Positions 8,139-16,684 of a DNA stretch of 44,959 bases are shown piece by piece. The first letter of the stretch is position 1. Each line of letters opens with the position of its first letter. The notes under the pieces were generated by a model, which was not told the DNA's origin, ran no database searches, and was given only the letters and a program-made list of their open reading frames with translations. Source of the stretch: an uncultured Lachnospiraceae bacterium (GTDB lineage Bacteria; Bacillota; Clostridia; Lachnospirales; Lachnospiraceae); NCBI GenBank assembly GCA_910579805.1, contig CAJTWM010000032.1, forward strand, positions 1 through 44,959, in the 5' to 3' direction. The translations under genes were made by a program, and so were the position numbers.

Positions 8139-8501
8139 ATGAATGAATTTTTGACTCAGGAAAAATCCATTTACCTACAAATCAGTGAGATGATAGAAAA
8201 CGATATTTTACGGGACATTATTTTAGAAGAGGAAAAAGTGCCGAGTACAAACGAACTTGCAAAGATGTATGCGATCAATCCGGCAACGGCGGCAAAGGGC
8301 GTCAATATCTTGGTAGACAGGGATGTGCTTTACAAAAAAAGGGGGATAGGGATGTTTGTAGCGACAGGCGCGAAGGAAAAGATAAAATGCTGCAGACAGG
8401 AGGAGTTTTACAGTAATTATATTAAAAAATTATTGGAAGAAGCAGAAAGTATAGGGATCTCTAAAGAAGAAGTGATCCGCATGATAAGGGAAAATCATTG
8501 A
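8139..8501 (+). CDS. GntR family transcriptional regulator, YtrA subfamily
   Basis: This 120-residue protein has an N-terminal winged helix with the GntR pattern (IYLQISEMIENDIL, then VPSTNELAKMYAINPATAAKGV, then LYKKRGIGMFV) and only a short helical tail, the hallmark of the YtrA subfamily. These regulators sit at the head of ABC-transporter operons and usually repress them. That is the arrangement here: the ATPase and two permease-like genes follow in the same direction, 43 bases and more downstream. The promoter palindrome at 8071-8096 is the likely operator. The inducer is unknown; homologous systems answer to cell-wall-active peptides or other envelope stress. Confidence 0.92.
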   Translation: MNEFLTQEKSIYLQISEMIENDILRDIILEEEKVPSTNELAKMYAINPATAAKGVNILVDRDVLYKKRGIGMFVATGAKEKIKCCRQEEFYSNYIKKLLEEAESIGISKEEVIRMIRENH

Positions 8502-8544
8502 TTAGGGAATTGCACAATAAAACGGCGCGGAAATGGAGAAAAGG

Positions 8545-9426
8545 ATGAAAGAAGAGAGATTGACTGGAAAAGGAATTGTAAAAACATACGGAAAAAAAGA
8601 TGTACTGCATAATGTGGATCTGGAGCTTGAGAAAGGGAAGATATATGGTCTGATTGGAAGGAACGGGGCAGGAAAAACCACGCTTTTGTCCATTCTTTCG
8701 GCGCAGAATCCGGCAACAAAAGGGACAGTGGACTATAATGGGATGCCGGTATGGGAGAACAGAGAGGCTTTAGATCACATCTGTTTTTCGAGGGAGATCA
8801 ATCCGGTCAACAATTCCAAAGCAAACGGGTATCGGGCAAAGGACTATTTAAAAGCGGCGTCCATTTATATGCCGGGCTGGGATCAGGAATTTGCGGACCG
8901 GCTGGTGAAAGAATTTGAACTGGATGTGAAAAAGCGGGCTGCCAAGATGTCAAAGGGGATGCTTTCTATGATCACGATTATTATAGCGCTAGCCAGTAAA
9001 GCCGATTATACTTTCTTAGACGAGCCGGTAGCAGGACTGGATGTTGTAATGCGGGAATACTTTTATAGAACGCTTTTAGAAGAATTTACAAACAGCGGAA
9101 GAACTTTCGTCATCTCTACCCATATCATTGAGGAAGCGGCCGATGTGTTTGAAGAGGTGATCATGCTTGACAAAGGGAACGTGATCTTAAAGGAAAATAC
9201 ACAGGAGCTTTTAGGAAGGGCGCGGCATATAAGCGGGCTTGCAGAAAATGTGGACAGAGCTTCAGCGGGCCTTTTGACTTTCCATGAGGAAACGATGGGA
9301 AGGAGCAAAGGAGTGACCGTCCTATTGAAAGAGGGCGAGAAGATAGAGGGGGGTACGGAACTGTCTGTCCAGCCTATGAACCTGCAGCAGGTATTTGTGG
9401 CTCTATGTGGGAAAAACGAAAATTAG
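8545..9426 (+). CDS. ABC transporter ATP-binding protein (BcrA/YtrB type)
   Basis: The nucleotide-binding subunit has Walker A GRNGAGKTTL, a signature region KMSKGMLSMITIIIAL in which the usual LSGGQ is LSKGM-like, and Walker B with the catalytic Glu (YTFLDEPVAGLD), then STHIIEEAADVFEEV with the switch His. The C-terminal third is the extension seen in drug and lantibiotic exporters. I prefer the ATG at 8545 (293 residues) because GGAG lies 6 bases before it; an in-frame ATG at 8533 has no clear ribosome site. It should power the two membrane proteins downstream, forming an ABC-2-like exporter under GntR control. Confidence 0.92.
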   Translation: MKEERLTGKGIVKTYGKKDVLHNVDLELEKGKIYGLIGRNGAGKTTLLSILSAQNPATKGTVDYNGMPVWENREALDHICFSREINPVNNSKANGYRAKDYLKAASIYMPGWDQEFADRLVKEFELDVKKRAAKMSKGMLSMITIIIALASKADYTFLDEPVAGLDVVMREYFYRTLLEEFTNSGRTFVISTHIIEEAADVFEEVIMLDKGNVILKENTQELLGRARHISGLAENVDRASAGLLTFHEETMGRSKGVTVLLKEGEKIEGGTELSVQPMNLQQVFVALCGKNEN

Positions 9427-9481
9427 CAGAAGTATTTGCTCGGTATAGAAACGATAAGTGAAAGGAAAACGGAGGTTGGGG

Positions 9482-10117
9482 ATGAAAGGATACTTAAGAG
9501 GTATGTTTTATTGGGTATGTTGTCTGGAAAAATTATTTTTTTCTATCCTAGGGGGAGTGGTAGTTGTTTTTGCAGTTTTTGCATTCGTGGATAAGGATAT
9601 GGAGCAATTTTACAGATGGACGCTTTCTTATATGCCCATGATGGGGGTCATCTTTTTTATCGCAGGCGGAATAAATATAGCAAATGAGCAGATCCCGATG
9701 GTTATGTCTTTGGGGACTACAAGAAAAGAAGCGGCATGGGGAGTGATTATAGCGATGCATGGAACCGCGCTGCAGTTTTGGATATTGACGATTGTATATA
9801 ACGCCTTTCTTCCGCCCACATATGTGGTAGACAGTTATGTGAAAGTATGTGGGGTACTTTTTTTATTCGGCTGTGCGGGAGGGAACGGATTGGGCGCTGT
9901 GGTTCTCAGGTTTGGTTCCAAGGTAGGGTTGAGAGTATATTTATGTTCTCTTTTCCTGCTGGTCGGCGGCGGTATCTTTATCGTCAAGCTGGCAGGGGCT
10001 GCCGCAGTGATTTCTTTTATAAGCAGCATGGGGGTATTGGTGGCGGCAATCCTATTTGATGCAGCCGTGTCGGCCGTCTACCGTATGAGCATCAGAAATT
10101 ATGAAGTCAGGGTCTGA
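9482..10117 (+). CDS. ABC-2-like permease subunit 1, six-helix membrane protein
   Basis: This 211-residue protein has about six transmembrane helices and no soluble domain. The ATG at 9482 follows GGAGG by 6 bases; the GTG at 9458 of the longer frame lacks a site. I do not recognise a named family, but a loop with MSLGTTRKEAAW resembles the cytoplasmic S-x-x-TRKE loop of the second membrane protein downstream and of other Firmicutes permeases of this operon type, so the two are probably paralogous halves of one transporter. It comes 55 bases after the ATPase gene. The substrate is unknown. Confidence 0.75.
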   Translation: MKGYLRGMFYWVCCLEKLFFSILGGVVVVFAVFAFVDKDMEQFYRWTLSYMPMMGVIFFIAGGINIANEQIPMVMSLGTTRKEAAWGVIIAMHGTALQFWILTIVYNAFLPPTYVVDSYVKVCGVLFLFGCAGGNGLGAVVLRFGSKVGLRVYLCSLFLLVGGGIFIVKLAGAAAVISFISSMGVLVAAILFDAAVSAVYRMSIRNYEVRV

Positions 10118-10143
10118 CGGCTGGAAAAAGGTTTGTTGACTGG

Positions 10144-10207
10144 TCTGCGCGCTGCTTGCCGCTAACTTGTTGTCCGTTTATGGATTTGTGCAGAAAAGCA
10201 GCGCAGA
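10144..10207 (+). other. Long-range inverted repeat before the second permease gene
   Basis: TCTGCGCGCTGCTT (10144-10157) can pair with AAGCAGCGCAGA (10196-10207) with a two-base bulge, closing a 38-base loop. The 3' arm ends 3 bases before the GGAG ribosome site of the next gene, so it could tune translation of the second subunit. Only potential pairing is seen. Confidence 0.35.
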
Positions 10208-10220
10208 AATGGAGTAAAAA

Positions 10221-10946
10221 GTGAAAAAATTTTTAAATATATGGAAACTGGACCTGACTGAATTGTATCAAATGCTTTTATTTATGCTGGCAGGGGGAGT
10301 ATTCGGTATTGTTTTTGTTAAGATCATAGTGAGCGTGGATTCTACGGCGGAGGGATATCCTGTGGTCGGCGCTCTGATTGCGATGGTCATCGGACTGTTT
10401 TTTACAGTGTTAGCCGATATTTTTTCTTTTGGGAGCAAATTTAATCTGGCAGTTTCCATGAGCTGTACGAGAAAAGAATTTTTTATGATGTATTGGATAG
10501 AAAATACGTCTCTTATAGCAATAGAAATAGCGGCGGTACTGGGGTTCGGATTTTTGGAAACGCAAATAGGGAGAATTCTGTATGCCAATACGTCTTTAAC
10601 GGAAGAATTCAATGCACTGCCGTATATAATGGATTTTAGGATCATTGCCGCTTTGGTTTTATTGCTGCCTGCCATAGGGATGGTATTCGGTGCCTGCATA
10701 TTGAAATTTCAGGTGAAAGCCGTCTGGGCGATCTGGATCTTATGGATGTCTGGCTTTTTGGGATTGGGAAAAATAAGCGATAGGATTTCCCAAAACCCGA
10801 ATAGTCCGTTTGCGCGTATCCTGCTTGGGATCCCTCCGTTTTTCAAAACCGTACCGGTGCCTGCGCTGGTCGGTTTATTTGCGGCCGCCGCCATATTCCT
10901 GTTTATGGTTTCCTTCCTGCTTTTGCGTAAGCAGGAAGTTAAATAG
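10221..10946 (+). CDS. ABC-2-like permease subunit 2, six-helix membrane protein
   Basis: This 241-residue protein starts at a GTG with GGAG 6 bases upstream and contains about six transmembrane helices. A loop VSMSCTRKEFFMMYW parallels the SLGTTRKEAAW loop of the preceding gene, pointing to paralogous permease halves. It is the last gene of the GntR-ATPase-permease-permease set; 103 bases separate it from the first permease and an inverted repeat fills part of that gap. I do not recognise a family name, and the substrate is unknown. Confidence 0.75.
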   Translation: MKKFLNIWKLDLTELYQMLLFMLAGGVFGIVFVKIIVSVDSTAEGYPVVGALIAMVIGLFFTVLADIFSFGSKFNLAVSMSCTRKEFFMMYWIENTSLIAIEIAAVLGFGFLETQIGRILYANTSLTEEFNALPYIMDFRIIAALVLLLPAIGMVFGACILKFQVKAVWAIWILWMSGFLGLGKISDRISQNPNSPFARILLGIPPFFKTVPVPALVGLFAAAAIFLFMVSFLLLRKQEVK

Positions 10947-11034
10947 AGAAAGCCGGCGGAAATCTTTCGCAGATTGCGACGTATATCTGATGAAAGCATT
11001 TTTCAAACACACTCTAGATTCTGCCTCCGAACAG

Positions 11035-11043
11035 TGCTATAAT
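11035..11043 (+). promoter_or_regulatory. Extended -10 promoter of the phosphorelay genes
   Basis: TG-C-TATAAT (11035-11043) is a perfect extended -10 located 34 bases before the receiver start. The -35 region at 17 bases (TAGATT) is poor, which is common with an extended -10. Confidence 0.55.
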
Positions 11044-11076
11044 CAAGGTATGCAATAGAAACAAGGAGGTGAAGAT

Positions 11077-11535
11077 ATGCCGGAGGAAAAAAGACAAGAG
11101 GCAATCTGTGAAGTTGCTAAAGAGAACTCCGCAAGGAAACATATTTTGGTTGTGGACGACGACCCGCTCATGCTGAAATTGATCAGGGCATATCTACAGG
11201 ACGACTATAAAGTTTCGGTGGTAAATTCGGGAAAGATCGCAATAGAATTTTTACTGAAATATAAACCGGATCTGATCCTGCTCGATTATATGATGCCGCT
11301 TTATAATGGCGCAACCGTATTAAAAATCATGCAGAGCAAACCAAATACAAAAGATATTCCGGTATTTTTCCTTACCGGAAAGACAGATATCGATACTGTA
11401 TCGGAATGTCTTGCATTCCATCCCGCGGGTTATATTGTAAAACCGGTGGCAAAAGCCGCTTTGTTGGAAAAGCTTCGGAAATTTTTTGCCGAGCAGCCGT
11501 ACCGGACAGGCGAAAACGGGGAAAAGGGGATTTGA
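11077..11535 (+). CDS. Stand-alone response regulator receiver protein (CheY-like)
   Basis: This 152-residue protein consists of a short charged N-terminal tail and one receiver domain with no output domain. The acidic pocket (VVDDDPLM), phospho-acceptor Asp in LILLDYMMP, the switch Thr in FFLTGK and the conserved Lys in IVKPV are all present. The start follows AAGGAGGTG. It ends 4 bases before the hybrid kinase gene, so the two are translationally close and probably coupled; the receiver is a plausible intermediate or final acceptor for the kinase's Hpt domain. What it acts on is not visible. Confidence 0.9.
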   Translation: MPEEKRQEAICEVAKENSARKHILVVDDDPLMLKLIRAYLQDDYKVSVVNSGKIAIEFLLKYKPDLILLDYMMPLYNGATVLKIMQSKPNTKDIPVFFLTGKTDIDTVSECLAFHPAGYIVKPVAKAALLEKLRKFFAEQPYRTGENGEKGI

Positions 11536-11539
11536 CTCT

Positions 11540-14359
11540 ATGGAAGGTACAGACAGAAAAAAGACGGCAGAAGCGGCGTACGTCATCTATTGCGTTTATG
11601 GTATATTTACATGGTGTATCCGCGATTTCATCTACTGGTCCAAATTTGGGATGTTTTTGTTTGCAGCCGGTCTGATAACAGGCGCTTTCCTTACTTTCCG
11701 AAAAAATTTTAAAGCAGAGATTCAGGCATATTTTATTGCCGCATCCGCTTCGCTCAATATACTGATCTTCAGTATAGATACGGGGGAATTTACGGAGATA
11801 TTTACGGTAATATGTGCCTTGACTTGTCTGCTTTCTTTTTACCATATTCCGAAGATCAATTATTTTCATCTGATCGGCACTACCATGTTCATTTTATATA
11901 AGCTGTTTGTGGAGCAGAGGTATTTGGACATTACAGAAGAGCAGAATTATTTGGTCATCCTGCGTATTGCCTGTATTTATCTTGTTGAGATTGTCATGCT
12001 TGTTCTCATCAAATGGCATCTTAAGGATCTGAAAACATCGCAGGAAAAGACGGAAGAAGCGGAGCTTGCCTGTCAGGCCAAGGCGGATTTTCTGGCCAAC
12101 ATGAGCCATGAGATCCGTACGCCGATGAATGTGATTAACGGTATGACGGAACTGGTCATGCAGAAGGAATTAGATAACGAGGAAAAAGAATATATTTACG
12201 GTATCCATACTGCAGGAGAAAATCTGCTTGCAATCATTAACGATATCCTTGATTTTTCCAAGATAGAATCCGGAGAGCTGGAATTATCCGAAGAGCCTTA
12301 CGAAACGATGTCCTTTTTTTATGACATCAGCAGTATTGCGAAAATACGTCTGGGTGAGAAGAAGGTAGAGCTGTTTGTAGATATCGACCCGAAGCTTCCG
12401 GTAAAGCTGATAGGGGACGTGCTCAGGCTGAAGCAGGTTACGTTAAATCTTCTTTCCAATGCGATCAAATATACGGAGCAGGGGCAGATTGTCCTGAGGG
12501 CGGATTTTAAGAAAACGCCGGAGGGGATCGACTTGACGATTTCCGTAAAAGACAGCGGGATCGGTATCCGTAACGAGGATATGGAAAAACTGTTCCGTGC
12601 ATTCGGGCAGCTTGATGCAAAAAGGAGCCGCGCCGTGGAAGGGACAGGTCTAGGGCTTGCTATTTCCAAGGAGATTGTGTCCCTTATGGGAGGGAATCTG
12701 CAGTTCGAGAGTACATTTGGCGAGGGGTCGGATTTTTATTTTACGGTTCCGCAGAAAATCTCGGACGGGAATCCTTGTGCCGCCGTGAAAGACAGGGAAA
12801 AGATCTATCTCGGCATTTATACGGAAAACAAAGATACGAGGGATGCGATCGTTCAGACGGCGGATCAGTTAGAGCTTGTCTATAAAGAGATCGGGGATAA
12901 AGATTCCATTTTGAGAACGGTGCATGAAGAAGGGATTAATCATTTGTTTTTGGATTGTACATTAGGCAGCAGTTTTACGGAATTTTTGAAATTACTGCCT
13001 AAAGGAACGGCGGTTTTAGTGTCGGAGGATGTAGATCAAAATCATTATGAAGCTTCCAATGTGTTCGTAGTGAGAAAACCGATATACAGTATGGTGCTGG
13101 CATCGGCTCTTAACCATAAAGAACCGGAAAGGGAAGTATACGAAAAGGAAATCCATAGGAACAGAACGCGTTTCCGGGCGCCGGAGGCAGTGGTGCTGAT
13201 CGTGGACGACAATGCCGTGAACTTAAAAGTTGCCCAAGGTTTGCTAAACTCTTACGAAATGCAGTTAGACACGGCCAAAAGCGGACAAGAAGCGATCGAC
13301 AAGGTCATGGGAAAAGAGTACGATCTTGTATTGATGGATCATATGATGCCGGGAATGGACGGAATAGAGGCGACGCAGAAAATACGCCAAATGCCGGAAG
13401 AGTATTACCGGACGCTTCCCATTATTGCCTTGTCGGCAAATGCGGTACACGGCGCGCAGGAGATGTTTTTGGAGGCCGGAATGAACGACTTTGTGGCAAA
13501 GCCGATAGAGATGCGGATCCTTGCGGAGAAGCTGCTTAAGTGGCTGCCGGAGGAGAAGATCGTCAAAGGGGTGGAAGAAGCCGGACAGCCGGATCCGGGC
13601 AGCGCTGCGGACGGAGGGAAGACACCGGCCGACGGAACAGAAACTGCAGATAGGAAACCGGCAAAACCTGTGGAAACAAAGCCGGAGGAAATCCGGGCGG
13701 AAACGAAGGCGGTCTTGGAGGACCCTGCCGGATCCGATGCAGCCGGCAGGACCGAAAATAGGGAATTTCCTGAGATCGCGGGTATGGATTACAAAACAGG
13801 GTTAAATTATGTCGGCGGAGACGAGGAATTGTACAGGGAAGTTGTGCTTGATTATGCGGATAGTGCGGAAGAGAAGGCGGCGGAAATCGAGGACTGCCTG
13901 GCAGCCGGGGATATCAAGCGTTTTACCTTAAACGTACATGCACTGAAGGGTGTTTCCAGAACGATAGGCGCCTTTGAAGTGGGAAAACTGGCTATGGAAT
14001 TAGAGGAGAGCGGTAAAGCGGGAGACTGGAATAAAATCCGGGAAAAGACGCCGCTTTTGTTAAAGCAGTATCGTGAGATCGGGAGGAAACTGAGCGGCAG
14101 GCCGGAGGAAGAAAGTACGGAATTATTGCCGATCACCAATGAGGCGGTTACGGAAAAGCTGCATCATCTGCTCGACCTGTTGGAAAAATATGATTCTTTT
14201 GGCGCCGAAGAAGCGTTGAAAGATATGGAAAGATATTACTATCCTAAATATGCCATGTGGGAGCTCCTTAAAAAAATGAAAGAGGAAATGAATCAGTTTA
14301 ATTATGACGCCTGCAAAGAGGCGGCAAGACAGATGTACGATTATGCCACAGAAAAATGA
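11540..14359 (+). CDS. Hybrid sensor histidine kinase with receiver and Hpt domains
   Basis: I chose the ATG at 11540 (AGGGGA 9 bases upstream; 939 residues), because the longer frame from 11486 lies inside the preceding gene. Domain order: about six transmembrane helices (12-157) with no large outside domain; HisKA with His190 (ANMSHEIRTPMN); HATPase with Asn307, DSGIGI and GTGLGLAI; a degenerate receiver (about 421-528) retaining Asp472 and Lys513 but little else; a full receiver (550-670) with Asp600 (LMDHMMPGMDG); a charged Pro-rich linker (671-740); and an Hpt domain with His800 (NVHALKGVSRTIGA) continuing to the end. This supports a His190-Asp600-His800 relay to the receiver encoded just upstream. 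The signal is unknown. Confidence 0.93.
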   Translation: MEGTDRKKTAEAAYVIYCVYGIFTWCIRDFIYWSKFGMFLFAAGLITGAFLTFRKNFKAEIQAYFIAASASLNILIFSIDTGEFTEIFTVICALTCLLSFYHIPKINYFHLIGTTMFILYKLFVEQRYLDITEEQNYLVILRIACIYLVEIVMLVLIKWHLKDLKTSQEKTEEAELACQAKADFLANMSHEIRTPMNVINGMTELVMQKELDNEEKEYIYGIHTAGENLLAIINDILDFSKIESGELELSEEPYETMSFFYDISSIAKIRLGEKKVELFVDIDPKLPVKLIGDVLRLKQVTLNLLSNAIKYTEQGQIVLRADFKKTPEGIDLTISVKDSGIGIRNEDMEKLFRAFGQLDAKRSRAVEGTGLGLAISKEIVSLMGGNLQFESTFGEGSDFYFTVPQKISDGNPCAAVKDREKIYLGIYTENKDTRDAIVQTADQLELVYKEIGDKDSILRTVHEEGINHLFLDCTLGSSFTEFLKLLPKGTAVLVSEDVDQNHYEASNVFVVRKPIYSMVLASALNHKEPEREVYEKEIHRNRTRFRAPEAVVLIVDDNAVNLKVAQGLLNSYEMQLDTAKSGQEAIDKVMGKEYDLVLMDHMMPGMDGIEATQKIRQMPEEYYRTLPIIALSANAVHGAQEMFLEAGMNDFVAKPIEMRILAEKLLKWLPEEKIVKGVEEAGQPDPGSAADGGKTPADGTETADRKPAKPVETKPEEIRAETKAVLEDPAGSDAAGRTENREFPEIAGMDYKTGLNYVGGDEELYREVVLDYADSAEEKAAEIEDCLAAGDIKRFTLNVHALKGVSRTIGAFEVGKLAMELEESGKAGDWNKIREKTPLLLKQYREIGRKLSGRPEEESTELLPITNEAVTEKLHHLLDLLEKYDSFGAEEALKDMERYYYPKYAMWELLKKMKEEMNQFNYDACKEAARQMYDYATEK

Positions 14360-14442
14360 TGACGGTACAAGAATGCTGTTTTTAGAAACAGAAAAGGAAT
14401 AGAAAAGAAAAAATATAAAAGCAGAAGAAAGGGAAAGTCTAT

Positions 14443-15573
14443 ATGGAAAAAAGAAAATTGGAAAAGTTAGGGATCGACACATCGTTGCTTGGTTTCGGCT
14501 GTATGCGTTTTCCTACCGACGCTGCGGGGAAGATAGACGAAGTACAGGCGGAGAAAATGCTGGATAAAGCAATAGCGGAGGGCGTAAATTATATCGATAC
14601 CGCATACCCTTACCATGATGGAGAAAGCGAACCTTTTGTAGGGCGCGTTCTAAAAAAATTTGACAGGGGATCTTTTTATCTTGCGACAAAGCTTCCCGTA
14701 TGGCTGGTAAAGACGGTAGAAGACGCAGAGAGGATCTTTCTCAGCCAGTTAGAACGACTGCAGACAGATTACATAGATTTTTATCTGCTGCATGCAATGA
14801 ACAAAAACAGTTGGGAACAAATGGTGCAGGCGGGCGTTGTAGAGTTTTGCGAAAAATTAAAAGAGCAGGGGAAGATAAAGTATTTAGGATTTTCATTCCA
14901 TGATTCTTATGAAGTATTTGAGACGATAGCATCGGCACGGAAATGGGATTTTTGTCAAATACAGTTGAACTACATGGATACGGAAGAGCAGGCCGGATTA
15001 AAGGGGTATGAACTGACGGAAAAATTGGGGCTGCCGCTTATTGTCATGGAACCGGTCAAAGGAGGTTCTTTGGCAGGATACTCAGAGGACATCAACGAAC
15101 GGTTTAAGAAAATGGATCCGAAAGCGAGCATTGCATCCTTTGCGTTGAGATGGGTGGGGAGCCTTCCCAATGTAAAAGTCATTTTAAGCGGTATGTCCAA
15201 TATGGCGCAGCTTGAGGATAATCTTTCCACGTTTCGCAAGTTTGCACCGCTTTCCGAAAAAGAGGCGGCGGAGATTGAAGATATTGTAGCTGCGTTGAAG
15301 AGACGGATCCAAAACGGCTGTACAGGCTGCCGCTACTGTATGCCCTGCCCGGCAGGAGTGGACATTCCGAGAAACTTCAGGATTTGGAATCATTATCATA
15401 TATACGGGACTTATCAGACGGTAAAATGGGCATGGGAGCATGAGACACCGGAGGCAGAGAAGGCAAAGAACTGTATCAAATGCGGAAAATGCGAAGCCTT
15501 ATGTCCGCAGAAGATCAGGATCCGTGAGGATCTGGAAAGGGCGCAGGCTGACTTGGATCAACATAAGGGATAA
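14443..15573 (+). CDS. Aldo/keto reductase with C-terminal 4Fe-4S clusters
   Basis: This 376-residue cytosolic protein joins an aldo/keto reductase barrel (GFGCMRFPTD, VNYIDTAYPYHDGESE with the catalytic Asp and Tyr, LATKLPVW with the Lys, YFLLHAMN-like strand) to a ferredoxin-like tail. The tail contains GCTGCRYCMPCPAGVDIP and CIKCGKCEALCPQ, giving the cysteines of two 4Fe-4S clusters. Such flavin-free reductases are common in anaerobes, where electrons may come from ferredoxin and not only NADPH; the substrate is not known. It is followed after 8 bases by an AraC regulator, so the two likely form one transcript that ends at the terminator at 16576-16608. Confidence 0.93.
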   Translation: MEKRKLEKLGIDTSLLGFGCMRFPTDAAGKIDEVQAEKMLDKAIAEGVNYIDTAYPYHDGESEPFVGRVLKKFDRGSFYLATKLPVWLVKTVEDAERIFLSQLERLQTDYIDFYLLHAMNKNSWEQMVQAGVVEFCEKLKEQGKIKYLGFSFHDSYEVFETIASARKWDFCQIQLNYMDTEEQAGLKGYELTEKLGLPLIVMEPVKGGSLAGYSEDINERFKKMDPKASIASFALRWVGSLPNVKVILSGMSNMAQLEDNLSTFRKFAPLSEKEAAEIEDIVAALKRRIQNGCTGCRYCMPCPAGVDIPRNFRIWNHYHIYGTYQTVKWAWEHETPEAEKAKNCIKCGKCEALCPQKIRIREDLERAQADLDQHKG

Positions 15574-15581
15574 GATTTTTT

Positions 15582-16496
15582 ATGGAAAAAGCGTATAAAT
15601 TGGAGTTTGGATATGAACAGACCGGCAGCTTATTTGTAAATAGCTGCGGCTGTTCTAAAACGGAGCCGCTGCACAGTTTCGGACCTGCAGTAAAACCATA
15701 TTATGTGATCCATTATATTTTAAACGGAAAAGGCGTTTTTACGATAGACGGAAAGACTTATCATTTGGAATCGGGATATGGCTTTTACATTAGGCCCGAT
15801 GAAATGGCATTCTATCAGGCGGATGAAAAAGAACCGTGGACCTATGTGTGGGTAGGATTCAGAGGAAATCAGGCGGAAGAGATTTTAAAAAGTATCGGTC
15901 TTTCCACGCTGCATCCGGTGTTCCGTTCCGAACGTTCCGACGAGTTTTACAGCAGCGTAAAAGACATGATGGAGCATAATACCGCAAGCGCGGCCAATGT
16001 ACTGCGTAGAAACGGACAGTTGGGCGTGTTTCTTTCCGTCATTGCAGAAGGAGCGGACGTCATCGAAAAGGAAGAGAACGATAAGGCCAATAATTATGTG
16101 CAGAAGGCAGTGGAGTTTATTCAAAGTAATTATTGTAATCCGATTAAGGTTACGGATGTGGCGGATTATGTTTGCATCAATAGGAGCTATCTGTATACTT
16201 TATTCCAAAATTATCTGAACGTATCGCCCCAGCAGTTTTTGACGATATTCAGGCTTACAAAGGCATCCGAACTTTTGCAGTCTACGTCATATTCGATCGA
16301 AAGTATCGCTCTGTCCTGCGGATACAGTGATGCGCTTGTTTTTACGAAAGCGTTCCGGCAGATGCGGGGGGTTTCCCCTTCCGTATACCGAAAAGAAATG
16401 AAAAACGGCGGAAGTAAAAATAATAAAGAACAGCTCGCTTTAGTGGAAACATTTATCAATGAGATCATCAAAGGACAGAATGGGCAGGATGGCTGA
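15582..16496 (+). CDS. AraC family transcriptional regulator with cupin sensor domain
   Basis: The 304-residue regulator has an N-terminal cupin-like ligand-binding domain (about 20-150: PYYVIHYILNGKGVFTIDG and the GYGFYIRPDE turn) and two C-terminal helix-turn-helices (AVEFIQSNYCNPIKVTDVADYVCINRSYL and SIESIALSCGYSDALVFTKAFRQMRGVSPSVYR, cut here for length). Members of this type activate sugar-utilisation genes when a sugar binds the cupin. It lies just upstream of galK-galT, separated by a terminator, so a galactoside or related sugar response is plausible but unproven. The start is 8 bases after the reductase stop, with AGGGAT at the end of that gene. Confidence 0.9.
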   Translation: MEKAYKLEFGYEQTGSLFVNSCGCSKTEPLHSFGPAVKPYYVIHYILNGKGVFTIDGKTYHLESGYGFYIRPDEMAFYQADEKEPWTYVWVGFRGNQAEEILKSIGLSTLHPVFRSERSDEFYSSVKDMMEHNTASAANVLRRNGQLGVFLSVIAEGADVIEKEENDKANNYVQKAVEFIQSNYCNPIKVTDVADYVCINRSYLYTLFQNYLNVSPQQFLTIFRLTKASELLQSTSYSIESIALSCGYSDALVFTKAFRQMRGVSPSVYRKEMKNGGSKNNKEQLALVETFINEIIKGQNGQDG

Positions 16497-16575
16497 CGGA
16501 AACGGAAACCAGACTATAGCGGCGGGGCGCGCATAGAGACGTTATGATTGTTTTAACATTTTGACAGGTATTTAT

Positions 16576-16608
16576 AACAAACCGATATAGGAATCGGTTT
16601 GTTTTTTT
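16576..16608 (+). terminator. Intrinsic terminator between the AraC gene and galK
   Basis: AACAAACCGAT (16576-16586) and ATCGGTTTGTT (16593-16603) form an 11-bp hairpin with a 6-base loop, followed by a run of Ts (tail GTTTTTTT). It separates the reductase-AraC transcript from the gal genes; galK then needs its own promoter, which I cannot place with confidence in 16609-16670. Confidence 0.8.
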
Positions 16609-16684
16609 GTTATATACTTTATATAGGGTATTACAAAGGCTATTCCATACTTGAAATCTCATATAGTGAAAGGAGAAGGTTACG

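Noticed and set aside
11372..11869. 165-residue minus-strand frame opposite the phosphorelay genes
   Set aside because: Shadow of the receiver and kinase coding sequences, with no motif or ribosome site.
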